NCBI RefSeq assembly: GCF_018129385.1
Contig: NZ_JAFCLN010000001.1
Location: 682,001-746,000 of the forward strand
Length of the DNA stretch: 64,000 nt
Direction of reading: 5' to 3'
Source of the DNA: Bradyrhizobium lablabi
GTDB taxonomy: Bacteria; Pseudomonadota; Alphaproteobacteria; Rhizobiales; Xanthobacteraceae
This document shows positions 53,570 through 62,110 of this stretch, one piece after another. Each line of letters begins with the position of its first letter. Position 1 is the first letter of the stretch. The position numbers were made by a program, and so were the translations under genes. The notes under the pieces are model-generated. The model did not search any database, was not told the DNA's origin, and saw only the letters and a list, made by a program, of their open reading frames with translations.

Positions 53570-54925
53570 TCAGCAGACGGAGCCTTTTGGAATCAGCGCC
53601 TCGACCGTCACTCCATTCCCTCCGGAAGCGATCGTAAGCGAGCCTCCCAGCGCCAGGATGCGCTCGCGCATGCCAGTAAGACCAAGGCCGAGCTTGTGAT
53701 CCGACTTCAATCCGCAGCCATCGTCGATCACGCGCACCCGTGCACAGCCGCGGTCGTCCGATGTCGTCTCCGCGGGCTCAACGGTGACGTTGACGTGCGT
53801 CGCATTGGCGTGCCGGAACACATTTGTCAGGGCTTCCTGAATGACGCGGTAGATCGTCAAATCGACCGTCTCCCCGGTGTCGCCGAGAACAGGCGAAATA
53901 GCCGCCTCGACGACGACACCCGGGTGGGACTCGCCCCATAGACGAAAGAGAGCACCGAGCGCCTGGCGGAGGCCCAGTTCCGCGAGCCCCACCGGACGCA
54001 GCCGTTCGAGCACGCGCCGATTGGATTGCTGCAATGTGTCCACCTGCTCCAGGATGGCGCCGCCATGCTTGCGCAATGCGCCGCGATTTGGCTCGCTCGT
54101 ATCCGCCATCCGCGTCAGCGCACTGGCATGGGCCCGCAACGCAAACAGATGGGGCCCGAATTCATCGTGCAGTTCCCGCGCGATTTCCTTGCGCTCGGCA
54201 TCCTGGAGCGAGACCACGCGCTCGGCCAGCCGCCTCTTGTCGTCGACGGCACCGCCCAGCGCGGCGGCGAGATGATTCAGTTTTTCGCAGATGGCGGCAA
54301 GCTCCGGCGAGCCCTCCGGCTTCACACGGGTGTCATAGCTGCCGGATTCGATTTTCGTGATCGCCTGCGAAAGCGCCTCGAGCGGCGAGAGCGCGCGGCC
54401 AACGACCATGCTCGTGATCAGAAAGAGAACGATCGCAACGCCCGAGCCGATCAGGAGCTGGGTGACGATGCCGTCCCATATCTCGGCCATCTCATCGTTC
54501 GGATGGGAGGTGATCAGCAGCGAGCCTGGCTTGCCCCTCAGCGAAATCGGCACGCTTACGGCCGTCTTCTGGGGATGAACGAGCGCAACGAACCAGGCGG
54601 GCGGCGAACGGGTATCGTTGTCGGAGCGATCTGTGTCCGCGGCCCCGCCGGCGGCCTCTCCCTGCCGCGTGATGCTGACGTGGCGCAGACGGTTGAGATC
54701 ATGAACAATCTGGTTCAGCCGCGCTTCCCCGTCCGGCGCCTCGTTCAATCCGGCAACGATCGTTTCAATGAATTCACGCGCCAGCCGTATCACGCTTTGA
54801 TCTTCGGCCTGAACGCGAGGCCCCGCCTCGAGCACCAGCCGCCCGACATTGATCGCCAGGCCCAGTGCAAGGACAACCGCGAGAAGCAGATTGACCCGGG
54901 CGCGCAAGGAAAGCTTTTGCCACAT
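53570..54925 (-). CDS. Sensor histidine kinase (NarX/FlhS-like, HisKA_3)
   Basis: A 451-residue kinase. Two membrane helices (about 10-28 and 153-176) enclose a periplasmic sensor of about 125 residues; HAMP follows to about 225. The HisKA_3 box ERKEIARELHDEFG holds His253; EALTNVFRHANATH is the N box and LGLGLTGMRERI the G box. It should phosphorylate the divergently encoded response regulator. Paracoccus FlhS, which controls methanol and formaldehyde oxidation, has this type and setting; the match is by context. Confidence 0.92.
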   Translation of the reverse strand: MWQKLSLRARVNLLLAVVLALGLAINVGRLVLEAGPRVQAEDQSVIRLAREFIETIVAGLNEAPDGEARLNQIVHDLNRLRHVSITRQGEAAGGAADTDRSDNDTRSPPAWFVALVHPQKTAVSVPISLRGKPGSLLITSHPNDEMAEIWDGIVTQLLIGSGVAIVLFLITSMVVGRALSPLEALSQAITKIESGSYDTRVKPEGSPELAAICEKLNHLAAALGGAVDDKRRLAERVVSLQDAERKEIARELHDEFGPHLFALRAHASALTRMADTSEPNRGALRKHGGAILEQVDTLQQSNRRVLERLRPVGLAELGLRQALGALFRLWGESHPGVVVEAAISPVLGDTGETVDLTIYRVIQEALTNVFRHANATHVNVTVEPAETTSDDRGCARVRVIDDGCGLKSDHKLGLGLTGMRERILALGGSLTIASGGNGVTVEALIPKGSVC

Positions 54926-54942
54926 GTCGTTTGTCCAAGAGA

Positions 54943-54975
54943 GAAGTCGCCTTTGTCTGAGAGCGAAGTCGCCTT
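54943..54975. promoter_or_regulatory. Direct repeat spaced by two helical turns in the kinase/regulator divergent region
   Basis: GAAGTCGCCTT occurs exactly at 54943-54953 and 54965-54975, 22 bases apart, each preceded by a GAG. Two same-face sites suit a dimeric regulator such as the neighbouring NarL-type protein. It lies 18-50 bases upstream of the kinase start. Confidence 0.35.
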
Positions 54976-54996
54976 CGGTTCCTGGCGAGTGAAGCG

Positions 54997-55025
54997 TTGA
55001 CAGACAAAAAAGCCGACGATCTAAT
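54997..55025 (+). promoter_or_regulatory. Sigma-70-like promoter for the response regulator
   Basis: TTGACA (54997-55002), a 17-base spacer, and TCTAAT (55020-55025). It points toward the response-regulator gene and leaves a leader of roughly 115 bases. Motif evidence only. Confidence 0.5.
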
Positions 55026-55110
55026 TGAAAGCGTACAGTAACATCGCGCAGGTTGCACGGCAGTCAACGGCAAGTATCGTTCCTGCTCGCTGCACTCACC
55101 TGACGCGGTG

Positions 55111-55127
55111 CGTCAACAGTATTGACG
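55111..55127. promoter_or_regulatory. Inverted repeat just upstream of the response regulator
   Basis: CGTCAA-CAGTA-TTGACG is a perfect 6-5-6 palindrome ending 22 bases before the ATG at 55149. Its place in the leader suits autoregulation. Confidence 0.35.
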
Positions 55128-55148
55128 TGGTAGCCGGGGAGCAACGCC

Positions 55149-55769
55149 ATGCGCGTCCTGATCGTCGATGATCATCGCATCGTTGCGTCAGGTTGCCGCG
55201 CGTTGTTCGCCGAGGATCCCGACATCGAGATATTGGAAGCGTCCGACGCCGAGAGCGGCGAGCGCGTCTTCGAACGGAAGCATCCCGACGTCTGCGTTCT
55301 CGATATCAATCTTCCGACCGTATCAGGCTATGAACTGGCGCGGCGCATCCTCACGCGCGACCCGTCCGCGCGCATCATCATGTTCAGCATGAACGATGAT
55401 CCGGTATTCGCCGCACGCGCCATCGAGGTCGGCGCCAAGGGCTATGTTTCAAAAGCGGGCGATCCGCAGGACTTGGTCGACGCCATCCGTGAGGTTGCGC
55501 GCGGCGGGCACTATTTGCCGCCGGCGATGGCGCGAAGCATCGCCTTCGCGGGACCGGCCTATGCGCAAAGCCCGCTTGCAAAACTGACCTCGCGCGAGAT
55601 GGAGATATTGCGCCTGCTCAGCACCGGCAAAAGCCTCGCCGAGATTGCGTGGCTGGTGCATTCCTCCTACAAGACGGTCGCCAACACGTCCTCGATCATG
55701 CGGCAGAAGCTCGGCGTGCGGACCTCCGCCGAACTGGTGCGGCTGGCCATCGAGAACCGCGTGGCCTGA
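55149..55769 (+). CDS. NarL/FixJ-type response regulator (FlhR/ExaE-like)
   Basis: A 206-residue regulator. The receiver domain has the acidic pair at residues 7-8, phospho-acceptor Asp52 in VCVLDINLP, and Lys102 in YVSKAGD. The LuxR-type helix-turn-helix runs from about 146 (LTSREMEILRLLSTGKSLAEIA, then YKTVANTSSIMRQKLGV). It is divergent from its likely kinase and directly upstream of the formylglutathione hydrolase gene. Regulators of this type control PQQ alcohol dehydrogenase genes in Pseudomonas and formaldehyde oxidation in Paracoccus. Confidence 0.93.
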   Translation: MRVLIVDDHRIVASGCRALFAEDPDIEILEASDAESGERVFERKHPDVCVLDINLPTVSGYELARRILTRDPSARIIMFSMNDDPVFAARAIEVGAKGYVSKAGDPQDLVDAIREVARGGHYLPPAMARSIAFAGPAYAQSPLAKLTSREMEILRLLSTGKSLAEIAWLVHSSYKTVANTSSIMRQKLGVRTSAELVRLAIENRVA

Positions 55770-55796
55770 GATAGACCCGCGCCGCAGACCGAGAAC

Positions 55797-56642
55797 ATGA
55801 CAATCCAGACCGTTTCGCTCAACAAGTCTCATGGCGGCATGCAGGGCGTCTACAGGCACGCCAGTCGCGAGACAGGGACAGACATGACCTTCTCGGTCTA
55901 TGTCCCACCTCACGAGGACGGTGCGAGGCTGCCCGTGGTCTGGTATCTGTCGGGATTGACCTGCACCCATGCCAATGTGACAGAAAAAGGCGAATTCCGC
56001 CGCTCATGCGCAGAGCTCGGATTGATCTTCGTTGCACCGGACACCAGCCCACGCGGCGACGGTGTGCCGGGCGATCCACAAAACGCCTACGATTTCGGGC
56101 TCGGCGCCGGCTTCTATGTCGACGCAACGGAGCAGCCGTTCGCGCGCCATTACCGGATGTGGAGCTATGTCACGGAAGAGCTGCCAAAACTGGTCGCCGA
56201 ACATTTTCCGGTCGATGCCGTCAGGCAATCCATCTTCGGCCACTCCGTGGGCGGTCACGGCGCGCTGACCGTTGCGTTGCGCCATCCCGACCGCTACCGC
56301 GCCGCCAGCGCGTTCTCGCCCATCGTTGCCCCTTCACAGGTGCCATGGGGCATCAAGGCGCTGGGCGGCTATCTCGGCGACAACAAGCAGGCGTGGCGCA
56401 AGCACGATGCAGTCGCGCTGATCGAGGATGGCGCCAGATTTTCCGATCTGCTGGTGGATTATGGCGATGCCGATTCGTTTCTGGCCGAGCAGCTTCGCCC
56501 CGAATTGTTGCAAGCGGCCTGCGAGAAAGCGGGTATTCCCCTCAACCTGCGCCGCCAGGCCGGCTACGATCACAGCTACTACTTCATCTCCACCTTCATG
56601 GACGATCATCTGCGCTGGCACGCCGCGCGCCTGGAGGCATGA
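55797..56642 (+). CDS. fghA: S-formylglutathione hydrolase
   Basis: A 281-residue esterase-D family enzyme which splits S-formylglutathione to formate and glutathione, the second step of glutathione-dependent formaldehyde oxidation. The catalytic triad is visible: Ser150 in GHSVGGHG, Asp226 in DADSFL and His259 in GYDHSYYFI. The substrate-loop segment LSGLTCTHANVTEKGEFR is typical. It starts 27 bases after the response regulator. The glutathione-formaldehyde dehydrogenase gene is not in the window. Its presence ties the locus to methanol or methoxy-group use. Confidence 0.96.
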   Translation: MTIQTVSLNKSHGGMQGVYRHASRETGTDMTFSVYVPPHEDGARLPVVWYLSGLTCTHANVTEKGEFRRSCAELGLIFVAPDTSPRGDGVPGDPQNAYDFGLGAGFYVDATEQPFARHYRMWSYVTEELPKLVAEHFPVDAVRQSIFGHSVGGHGALTVALRHPDRYRAASAFSPIVAPSQVPWGIKALGGYLGDNKQAWRKHDAVALIEDGARFSDLLVDYGDADSFLAEQLRPELLQAACEKAGIPLNLRRQAGYDHSYYFISTFMDDHLRWHAARLEA

Positions 56643-56649
56643 ATTGTGC

Positions 56650-56784
56650 GCGGGCTAGAGCAAGATGACTTCTCTTCGAATCGTCATCTCGCTCTATCTT
56701 TTTGTTTTACGCATGATCTCCGCGCAAACGCTTCGCGTTTGTCGCAGGGAAAACCGGTGCCCACTTTTCCGGATCATGCGCTAT
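56650..56784. repeat. Palindromic intergenic repeat
   Basis: AGATGAC and its inverted copy GTCATCT bracket a short spacer, and further right CAAACGC-TTC-GCGTTTG forms a second stem, followed by ACCGGTGCCCACTTTTCCGGATCATGCGC. This wording is a common intergenic repeat in Bradyrhizobium and other Rhizobiales. It lies between the converging hydrolase and DUF genes and overlaps the end of the latter. Confidence 0.65.
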
Positions 56785-57290
56785 TGCGGCTTGCCGTAGT
56801 TCGGCGCCAGCAAGCGGTTGCGCACGAGATAGCTGGTCGCCCGCGTCCAGGATTCATCGGTGTTGCCGCGGAAATCGGCGTTCATCGCGGTGATCAGCTG
56901 TCCGCTATGCGCATCGCGTACGAAGATGGTCAGATTGAGGATCAGCGTCGAGACTTTCCGCATCACGCCCGTGATGACGAGGTCGGCGCCAATCCGCTGC
57001 GCAAACTGGACGTCGCAGCCGCCGCAGGCCTGCAAATTGGCGCCTTCCGCCGCCGCCTTCACCGGAGCGATGTCGAGCAGCTGGAATTTGCCGGATTCCG
57101 CCAGCTGCCGGCGCACCAGATCGCTGATGCGGATCAGCCGATCATGCTCGTCGGCCTGAGGCCCCCTCATCTCGCCCTCGAGGCTCGTATCCAGCAATTC
57201 GAAATCGAAGATGGCGGTTTTCGGCGGCTCGGCGCGGGCCGGCGCCGATATCAGCAGCACCAGCGTGACGATGGCGAACAGTGCTTTCAT
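56781..57290 (-). CDS. Exported DUF3280/DUF2380-type protein
   Basis: A 169-residue protein with a signal peptide ending APARA. KTAIFDFELLDTSLEG, a middle CGGCD, and GADLVITGVMRKVSTLILNLTIFVRDAHSG identify a family of periplasmic domains of unknown function found near methanol and PQQ dehydrogenase genes. It is divergent from the ABC system at 57453. The role is unknown. Confidence 0.82.
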   Translation of the reverse strand: MKALFAIVTLVLLISAPARAEPPKTAIFDFELLDTSLEGEMRGPQADEHDRLIRISDLVRRQLAESGKFQLLDIAPVKAAAEGANLQACGGCDVQFAQRIGADLVITGVMRKVSTLILNLTIFVRDAHSGQLITAMNADFRGNTDESWTRATSYLVRNRLLAPNYGKPQ

Positions 57291-57378
57291 GAACGTGATC
57301 CCGGCGTCGGACGGCGCAACGGCAAAATGCGGGGTTGCAAGCTAAGCCAATTCAGTCATGGTTCAAGTCAAGAGTGAC

Positions 57379-57407
57379 GGCAAGCTGACGTCCTTGCCAG
57401 TCAACGG
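57379..57407. promoter_or_regulatory. Dyad plus decamer upstream of the PQQ-associated ABC operon
   Basis: GGCAAG (57379-57384) pairs with CTTGCC (57393-57398) across 8 bases, and CAGTCAACGG (57398-57407) follows at once. The same decamer occurs at 55061-55070 in front of the response-regulator gene. It may be a shared regulator site. Weak evidence. Confidence 0.3.
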
Positions 57408-57452
57408 TTCCATTCATCGCCGGCCAAGTCGCGCGAGTGTCAGGGAGGAACG

Positions 57453-58634
57453 ATGATCCGATGGTTGGTCGGCGCGATCGGTTTCTGCATCGTGGCGACC
57501 CATGCGGTTGCGGCCGACCCGATCGAGATCGGCATCGGCTATCTCGGTCAGGCCGGCCTCAAATCGACATTGTCCCTGATCGAACAGCCCGCGGAAAACA
57601 ACGGCATTGCCGGCGCGCGCCTCGCGATCGAGGACAACAACACGACCGGCCGATTCCTCAATCAGCGGTTTGCCCTGGAGGAGGTCAGGCTGAAGGAGGG
57701 CGAGGAGGTTGCCAAGGCGGCGACGGAGCTCGCCAGCCGCAACGGCTTCATCATCGCCGATCTCCCCGCAGATGCGCTACTCAAGGCCGCCGACGCGCTG
57801 CGCGATCGCGGGACCGTTCTGTTCAATGCGGGATCGATCGACGAGCGGCTGCGCGAGCAGGATTGCCGCGCCAATGTGATCCATGTTGCGCCGACCCGCG
57901 CAATGCTTGCGGATGCGCTTGCGCAATATCTCGTGTGGAAGCAGTGGAAGCGCTGGCTGCTGGTGGTCGGCTCGCACGATCGGGACAAGCTGTATGCCGA
58001 GGCGCTGCGGCGCGCGGCCACGCGCTTCGGAGCCAAAATTGTCCAGGAACGAGTGTTCGAGGATACCGGCGGCGCCCGGCGCACCGACAGCGGCGTAACA
58101 CTGATCCAGCGCCAGATGCCCCTCTTCACGCAGCAGGCGCCGGCCTACGACGTCCTCGTCGCGGCCGACGAGAGCGAGGTGTTCGCCGCCTATCTGCCCT
58201 ACCGGACATGGGACCCGCGGCCGGTCGCGGGCTCGGCGGGCCTGGTGCCGAAGAGCTGGGACCCCGCGCTCGACCAATGGGGCGCGATACAGATGCAGAA
58301 CCGGTTCATGAAGTTGAATTCGCGGCGGATGACTGATCTCGACATGCAGGCATGGACCGCGGTGCGCATGATCGGGGAAGCAACATCGCGCACCAATTCC
58401 GGTGACCCGAAAGCCGTGTTTGACTTTCTCAAGCGTCCGGATTTTTCCGTTGCCGCGTTCAAGGGACAGCGGCTGACGCTGCGGGACTGGAATCTGCAGC
58501 TTCGCCAGCCCATCCTGCTGGTCGACGGCCGCATGGTGGTCTCGGTCTCGCCGCAGGAGGGTTTTCTGCATCAGGTATCGGAGCTCGATACGCTCGGGTT
58601 CGACCGGCCCGAGACCAAGTGCAAGCTGCGTTGA
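57453..58634 (+). CDS. ABC transporter substrate-binding protein of the PQQ alcohol dehydrogenase system (PedA/LutA-like)
   Basis: A 393-residue exported binding protein (signal ends near HAVAA). IEIGIGYLGQAGLKSTLSLIEQPAENNGI and ARLAIEDNNTTGRFL are typical of the PQQ-dehydrogenase-associated binding-protein family, distinct from Liv proteins although of the same fold. Start ATG 57453 has AGGGAGGA upstream. It heads a tight operon with a beta-propeller, ATPase, permease and small protein. In Pseudomonas putida and Methylobacterium such systems are needed for lanthanide-dependent growth. Confidence 0.9.
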   Translation: MIRWLVGAIGFCIVATHAVAADPIEIGIGYLGQAGLKSTLSLIEQPAENNGIAGARLAIEDNNTTGRFLNQRFALEEVRLKEGEEVAKAATELASRNGFIIADLPADALLKAADALRDRGTVLFNAGSIDERLREQDCRANVIHVAPTRAMLADALAQYLVWKQWKRWLLVVGSHDRDKLYAEALRRAATRFGAKIVQERVFEDTGGARRTDSGVTLIQRQMPLFTQQAPAYDVLVAADESEVFAAYLPYRTWDPRPVAGSAGLVPKSWDPALDQWGAIQMQNRFMKLNSRRMTDLDMQAWTAVRMIGEATSRTNSGDPKAVFDFLKRPDFSVAAFKGQRLTLRDWNLQLRQPILLVDGRMVVSVSPQEGFLHQVSELDTLGFDRPETKCKLR

Positions 58635-58648
58635 GGACGGAGAAGCGC

Positions 58649-59623
58649 ATGTGGCGTTCCTACCTGCTTTGTGGATTGATCGGCTGGATCGCAGCCGTGA
58701 TGCCGGCCTCCGCCTTTGTCGCCTATGTCTCGAATGAGAAGAGCAACACCGTCTCGGTGATCGACACCGACAAATGGACCGTCACCAAAACGATTAAGGT
58801 CGGCCAGCGCCCACGCGGCATCGAATTTTCAAGGGACGGCAAGTCCGTGTTCGTCGCGGTCGGCGATGACGACAAGATCGAGGTGATCGACGCGAAGAGC
58901 CAGCAGGTGGTGGATTCCCTGCCCTCCGGCCCCGATCCGGAACTCTTCACCCAGGATGCCGCCGGCAAGACGCTCTATGTCGCCAACGAGAACGACAACA
59001 CGGTCACGGTCATCGACCTCGCCAAGCGGGTCCGCGTGGGCGAAATTCAGGTCGGCGTCGAGCCCGAAGGCATGACCCTCAGCCCGGACGGCAAGATCCT
59101 GATCAACACCTCCGAGACCACCAACATGGCGCATTTCATCGACACGGCGACGCGCGAGATCGTCGCTAATGTGCTGGTCGATGCGCGGCCGCGGTTTGCC
59201 GAATTCAAGAGTGACAGCTCCGAATTATGGGTGTCGTCGGAGATCGGCGGCACCGTGTCGATTATCGACCCCGCCAAGCGCAGCATCACCAAGAAGATCA
59301 GCTTCAACATTCCGGGGCTGCGGAGCGAAGCCATCCAGCCGGTCGGCATCGGCATCACCAAGGACGGCAAGACGGCGTTCATCGCGCTCGGCCCTGCCAA
59401 CCGTGTCGCCGTCGTCGATGCCGCTAGCCACGCGGTGACCAAATATCTTCTGGTCGGCCAGCGGGTCTGGCACATGGCGTTCACCCCGGACGAAAAATAT
59501 CTGCTGGTGACCAACGGCGTCTCCAACGACATCTCCGTGATCGACGTGGCGGCGCAAAGGGTGATCAAGACGATCCAGGTCGGCGAGTTGCCGTGGGGCA
59601 TCACGATTGCACCGCAGCCATGA
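58649..59623 (+). CDS. YVTN beta-propeller protein of the PQQ alcohol dehydrogenase ABC system
   Basis: A 324-residue exported seven-bladed propeller. The start at 58649 is chosen for its GGAG and the signal peptide (YLLCGLIGWIAAVMPASA); an upstream ATG overlaps the previous gene. YVSNEKSNTVSVIDTDKW and repeated D-x-x-V-T-K/I-x-V-G-x-x-P-x-G blocks (for example VGQRPRGIEFS, VGELPWGITIA) mark the blades. It lies between binding protein and ATPase as in PedA1A2BC. It may hold a metal or cofactor in the periplasm. Confidence 0.9.
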   Translation: MWRSYLLCGLIGWIAAVMPASAFVAYVSNEKSNTVSVIDTDKWTVTKTIKVGQRPRGIEFSRDGKSVFVAVGDDDKIEVIDAKSQQVVDSLPSGPDPELFTQDAAGKTLYVANENDNTVTVIDLAKRVRVGEIQVGVEPEGMTLSPDGKILINTSETTNMAHFIDTATREIVANVLVDARPRFAEFKSDSSELWVSSEIGGTVSIIDPAKRSITKKISFNIPGLRSEAIQPVGIGITKDGKTAFIALGPANRVAVVDAASHAVTKYLLVGQRVWHMAFTPDEKYLLVTNGVSNDISVIDVAAQRVIKTIQVGELPWGITIAPQP

Positions 59624-60441
59624 CAGCATCCTCCGCATCTGCCGCCGGCAAGCCACCACCGAACGCCCTTCCCCGGCGCGATCCGGCCGGGATGCCTGCG
59701 CTGTCGATCGACGGCGTCAGCCATTCCTATGGTCCACGGCGCGCTCTCGTCGACATCAGCTTCGCCGTCGCCCCTGCAAGTTTTACGGCCTTGCTCGGCC
59801 TCAACGGCGCCGGCAAGAGCACGCTGTTCTCGCTTGTTACGCGGCTGTTCGGGATTCAGGCCGGACGCATCGGCATTTTTGGCCATGACATCCACACCGC
59901 GCCCGGCGAGGCGCTGCGCCTGCTCGGCGTGGTGTTTCAGCCGCGCACGCTCGATCTCGATCTCTCCGTCATGCAGAACCTGCTCTATCACGCCGCCCTG
60001 CACGGCATCGCGCGAGCCGATGCGCGTCTGCGCGGGGAAGAGGTGCTCTCGCGCCTCGGCCTTGCCGATCGCGCCGGCAGCAAGGTGCGCGACCTCTCGG
60101 GCGGCCAGATGCGGCGGCTGGAAATCGCGCGCGCGCTGCTGCACCGGCCGCGCCTCTTGCTGCTCGACGAGGCGACCGTCGGGCTCGACGTCAAGGCCCG
60201 CGCCGACATCATCGGCCATGTCCGACAACTGGTGACGGAGCAAGGCATCGGCGTGCTGTGGGCGACCCATCTGTTCGACGAGATCAGCGCCAGCGACGAT
60301 CTCGTGGTGCTGCATCAGGGACGCGTGCTTGCGCAAGGACCGGTCCCGCATGTCATTGCAAACGCCGGAGCAGATGACATCCATGCCGCGTTCATGCGCC
60401 TGACGGGAGCGGCAGGAGAATCCGGGATGGCTGCACCATGA
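59620..60441 (+). CDS. ABC transporter ATP-binding protein, PQQ-associated (PedB/LutE-like)
   Basis: A 273-residue ATPase. The ATG overlaps the propeller stop (ATGA). Walker A GLNGAGKST, signature LSGGQMRRLEIARAL and LLLDEATVGLD are plain. It is of the ABC-2 exporter-like type that pairs with the permease overlapped by its own stop. Direction of transport is not certain from sequence; the related systems are linked to lanthanide supply. Confidence 0.92.
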   Translation: MTASSASAAGKPPPNALPRRDPAGMPALSIDGVSHSYGPRRALVDISFAVAPASFTALLGLNGAGKSTLFSLVTRLFGIQAGRIGIFGHDIHTAPGEALRLLGVVFQPRTLDLDLSVMQNLLYHAALHGIARADARLRGEEVLSRLGLADRAGSKVRDLSGGQMRRLEIARALLHRPRLLLLDEATVGLDVKARADIIGHVRQLVTEQGIGVLWATHLFDEISASDDLVVLHQGRVLAQGPVPHVIANAGADDIHAAFMRLTGAAGESGMAAP

Positions 60442-61286
60442 GCTCAGTGACCGTTAGCCAGGAACGCAGCGGGTTTTCGTTGGCGCAGTACGTCACCTGC
60501 CTGAACGGCATCGTGTGGCGCGAAGCCCTGCGCTTCCTGCACCAGCGCGAACGCTTCGTGTCGGCGCTGGTACGGCCGCTGGTATGGCTGTTCATCTTCG
60601 CCGTCGGCTTTCGCCAGGTGCTCGGCGTTTCCATCATCCCGCCATACGAGACCTACATCCTCTATGAGGTCTACATCGCGCCCGGCTTGATGGCGATGAT
60701 CCAGCTGTTCAACGGCATGCAATCCTCGCTCTCGATGGTCTACGATCGCGAGATGGGCAATATGCGCACGCTGCTGGTGAGCCCGCTGCCGCGCTGGTAT
60801 CTCCTGTTCTGCAAGCTGGTGGCGGGAACGGCGGTCTCGCTGCTACAGGTCTATGCGTTCCTGCTGATCGCGTGGTTCTGGGATATCGCGCCGCCGCCGA
60901 TCGGCTATCTCACGGTGTTGCCGGCCTTGATCCTCTCCGGGCTGATGCTCGGCGCGCTCGGCATGCTGATCTCCTCCGGCATCAAGCAGCTCGAGAATTT
61001 TGCAGGCGTAATGAACTTTGTCATCTTCCCGATGTTCTTTGCATCGTCAGCACTTTATCCGCTGTGGCGGGTACAGGAGGGCAGCCCCCTGCTTTATTAT
61101 GTCTGCCTGTTCAATCCGTTCACGCATGCCGTCGAACTGACGCGCTTTGCGCTGTACGGACAGATCAACTGGATCTCGCTGGCGGTGGTCGGCGGTTGCA
61201 CTCTTATCTTCATGGTCGGTGCGATCTACGCCTATGATCCGTCGCGCGGGCTGGCCCGCCGCGGACCGGCCGGAGGCGAAACATGA
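60438..61286 (+). CDS. pedC: ABC-2 type permease, PQQ-associated (PedC/LutF-like)
   Basis: A 282-residue membrane protein with about six helices. WREALRFLHQRERFVSALVRPLVWLFIFAVGF at the start, MGNMRTLLVSPLPRWYLLFCKL and FFASSALYPLWR later fit the PedC family. It overlaps both neighbours by 4 bases. ABC-2 permeases usually export, yet PedC is required for lanthanide-dependent growth; the mechanism is open. Confidence 0.9.
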   Translation: MSSVTVSQERSGFSLAQYVTCLNGIVWREALRFLHQRERFVSALVRPLVWLFIFAVGFRQVLGVSIIPPYETYILYEVYIAPGLMAMIQLFNGMQSSLSMVYDREMGNMRTLLVSPLPRWYLLFCKLVAGTAVSLLQVYAFLLIAWFWDIAPPPIGYLTVLPALILSGLMLGALGMLISSGIKQLENFAGVMNFVIFPMFFASSALYPLWRVQEGSPLLYYVCLFNPFTHAVELTRFALYGQINWISLAVVGGCTLIFMVGAIYAYDPSRGLARRGPAGGET

Positions 61287-61897
61287 TATGGCGCATCGCG
61301 ATCGGAACGCTCTTCGTCATCACAGCATCGACCGGATGCGGCCTCGCCGCCGATCCGCGCTATCCAGACTGGCCGTGTGTCCAGGCCAAGGTGCCCGAAA
61401 TCTCGCTCGCCGCCGTTTGGGCAGGCCCACCGCTCGACGATGTTGCAGAAAAATGGAAGAACGACGCCAAGGTAAGCGCGCTGGTTTCGAAACTGGCCGC
61501 GCGAAAAACTTCCCTTGACGATGCCAGGCAGGCGATCACGGAATTTCTCTCGGGCTCGGCCGCCGAAAAGACCGAGATGGGCAAGCTCCTGTTCGCCGGC
61601 CTGTTCGAAACGCTCAACGCCCAGCGCAACTCGGTCATGAACGGACTCGAGCGGGTGACCCGCAAGCAGCGCGAGGCGGCGGAAAAGATCCGTTCCGACA
61701 CGATGGCGCTGCACGAGCTTCAGGGTGCATCCACGCCCGATCAGGCCAAGATCGACGATCTCGGCAATCAACTGGTCTGGCAGACGCGGATTTTCGAGGA
61801 CCGGCGGCGGGTGATCGGCTTCGTCTGCGAGGTGCCGACCGCCATCGACCAGCGGCTGTTTGCACTCAGTCGCGCGATCCAGCAGGAGATGGAGTAG
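61283..61897 (+). CDS. Exported hypothetical protein, last gene of the PQQ-associated ABC operon
   Basis: A 204-residue protein with a signal peptide ending GLAA. The mature start DPRYPDWPCVQAKVPEISLAAVWAGP has a Trp-Pro-Cys motif, and a second Cys lies near residue 185, so a disulfide is possible. The middle is helical and charged. Its start overlaps the permease stop, so it belongs to the system. Function unknown; LutG-like or cargo-binding roles are guesses. Confidence 0.75.
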   Translation: MIWRIAIGTLFVITASTGCGLAADPRYPDWPCVQAKVPEISLAAVWAGPPLDDVAEKWKNDAKVSALVSKLAARKTSLDDARQAITEFLSGSAAEKTEMGKLLFAGLFETLNAQRNSVMNGLERVTRKQREAAEKIRSDTMALHELQGASTPDQAKIDDLGNQLVWQTRIFEDRRRVIGFVCEVPTAIDQRLFALSRAIQQEME

Positions 61898-61919
61898 CGG
61901 GCGACCGGCTTTGTTGTGG

Positions 61920-62037
61920 TCATCCTTCGAGACGCCCGCCTTTGGCGGGCTCCTCAGGATGAGGTCTTGTTCGCGGTGAAATCCTAGACCCTCATGGTGA
62001 GGAGCGCCGCCTGCGGCGCGTCTCGAACCATGAAGGC
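61920..62037. repeat. Double palindromic intergenic repeat
   Basis: First unit: CATCCT and AGGATG bracket GCCCGCC-TTT-GGCGGGC. Second unit: CCTCATGGT and ACCATGAAGG bracket a GCCGC/GCGGC stem. Both are familiar Bradyrhizobium intergenic repeats, here side by side between converging genes. Confidence 0.7.
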
Positions 62038-62110
62038 CGGGTTCGCTCACACGCTCAAATGGATCACATGCGATAGCCCTGCCCACAAGGGAGAGGTGAA
62101 GCCGCTGACA

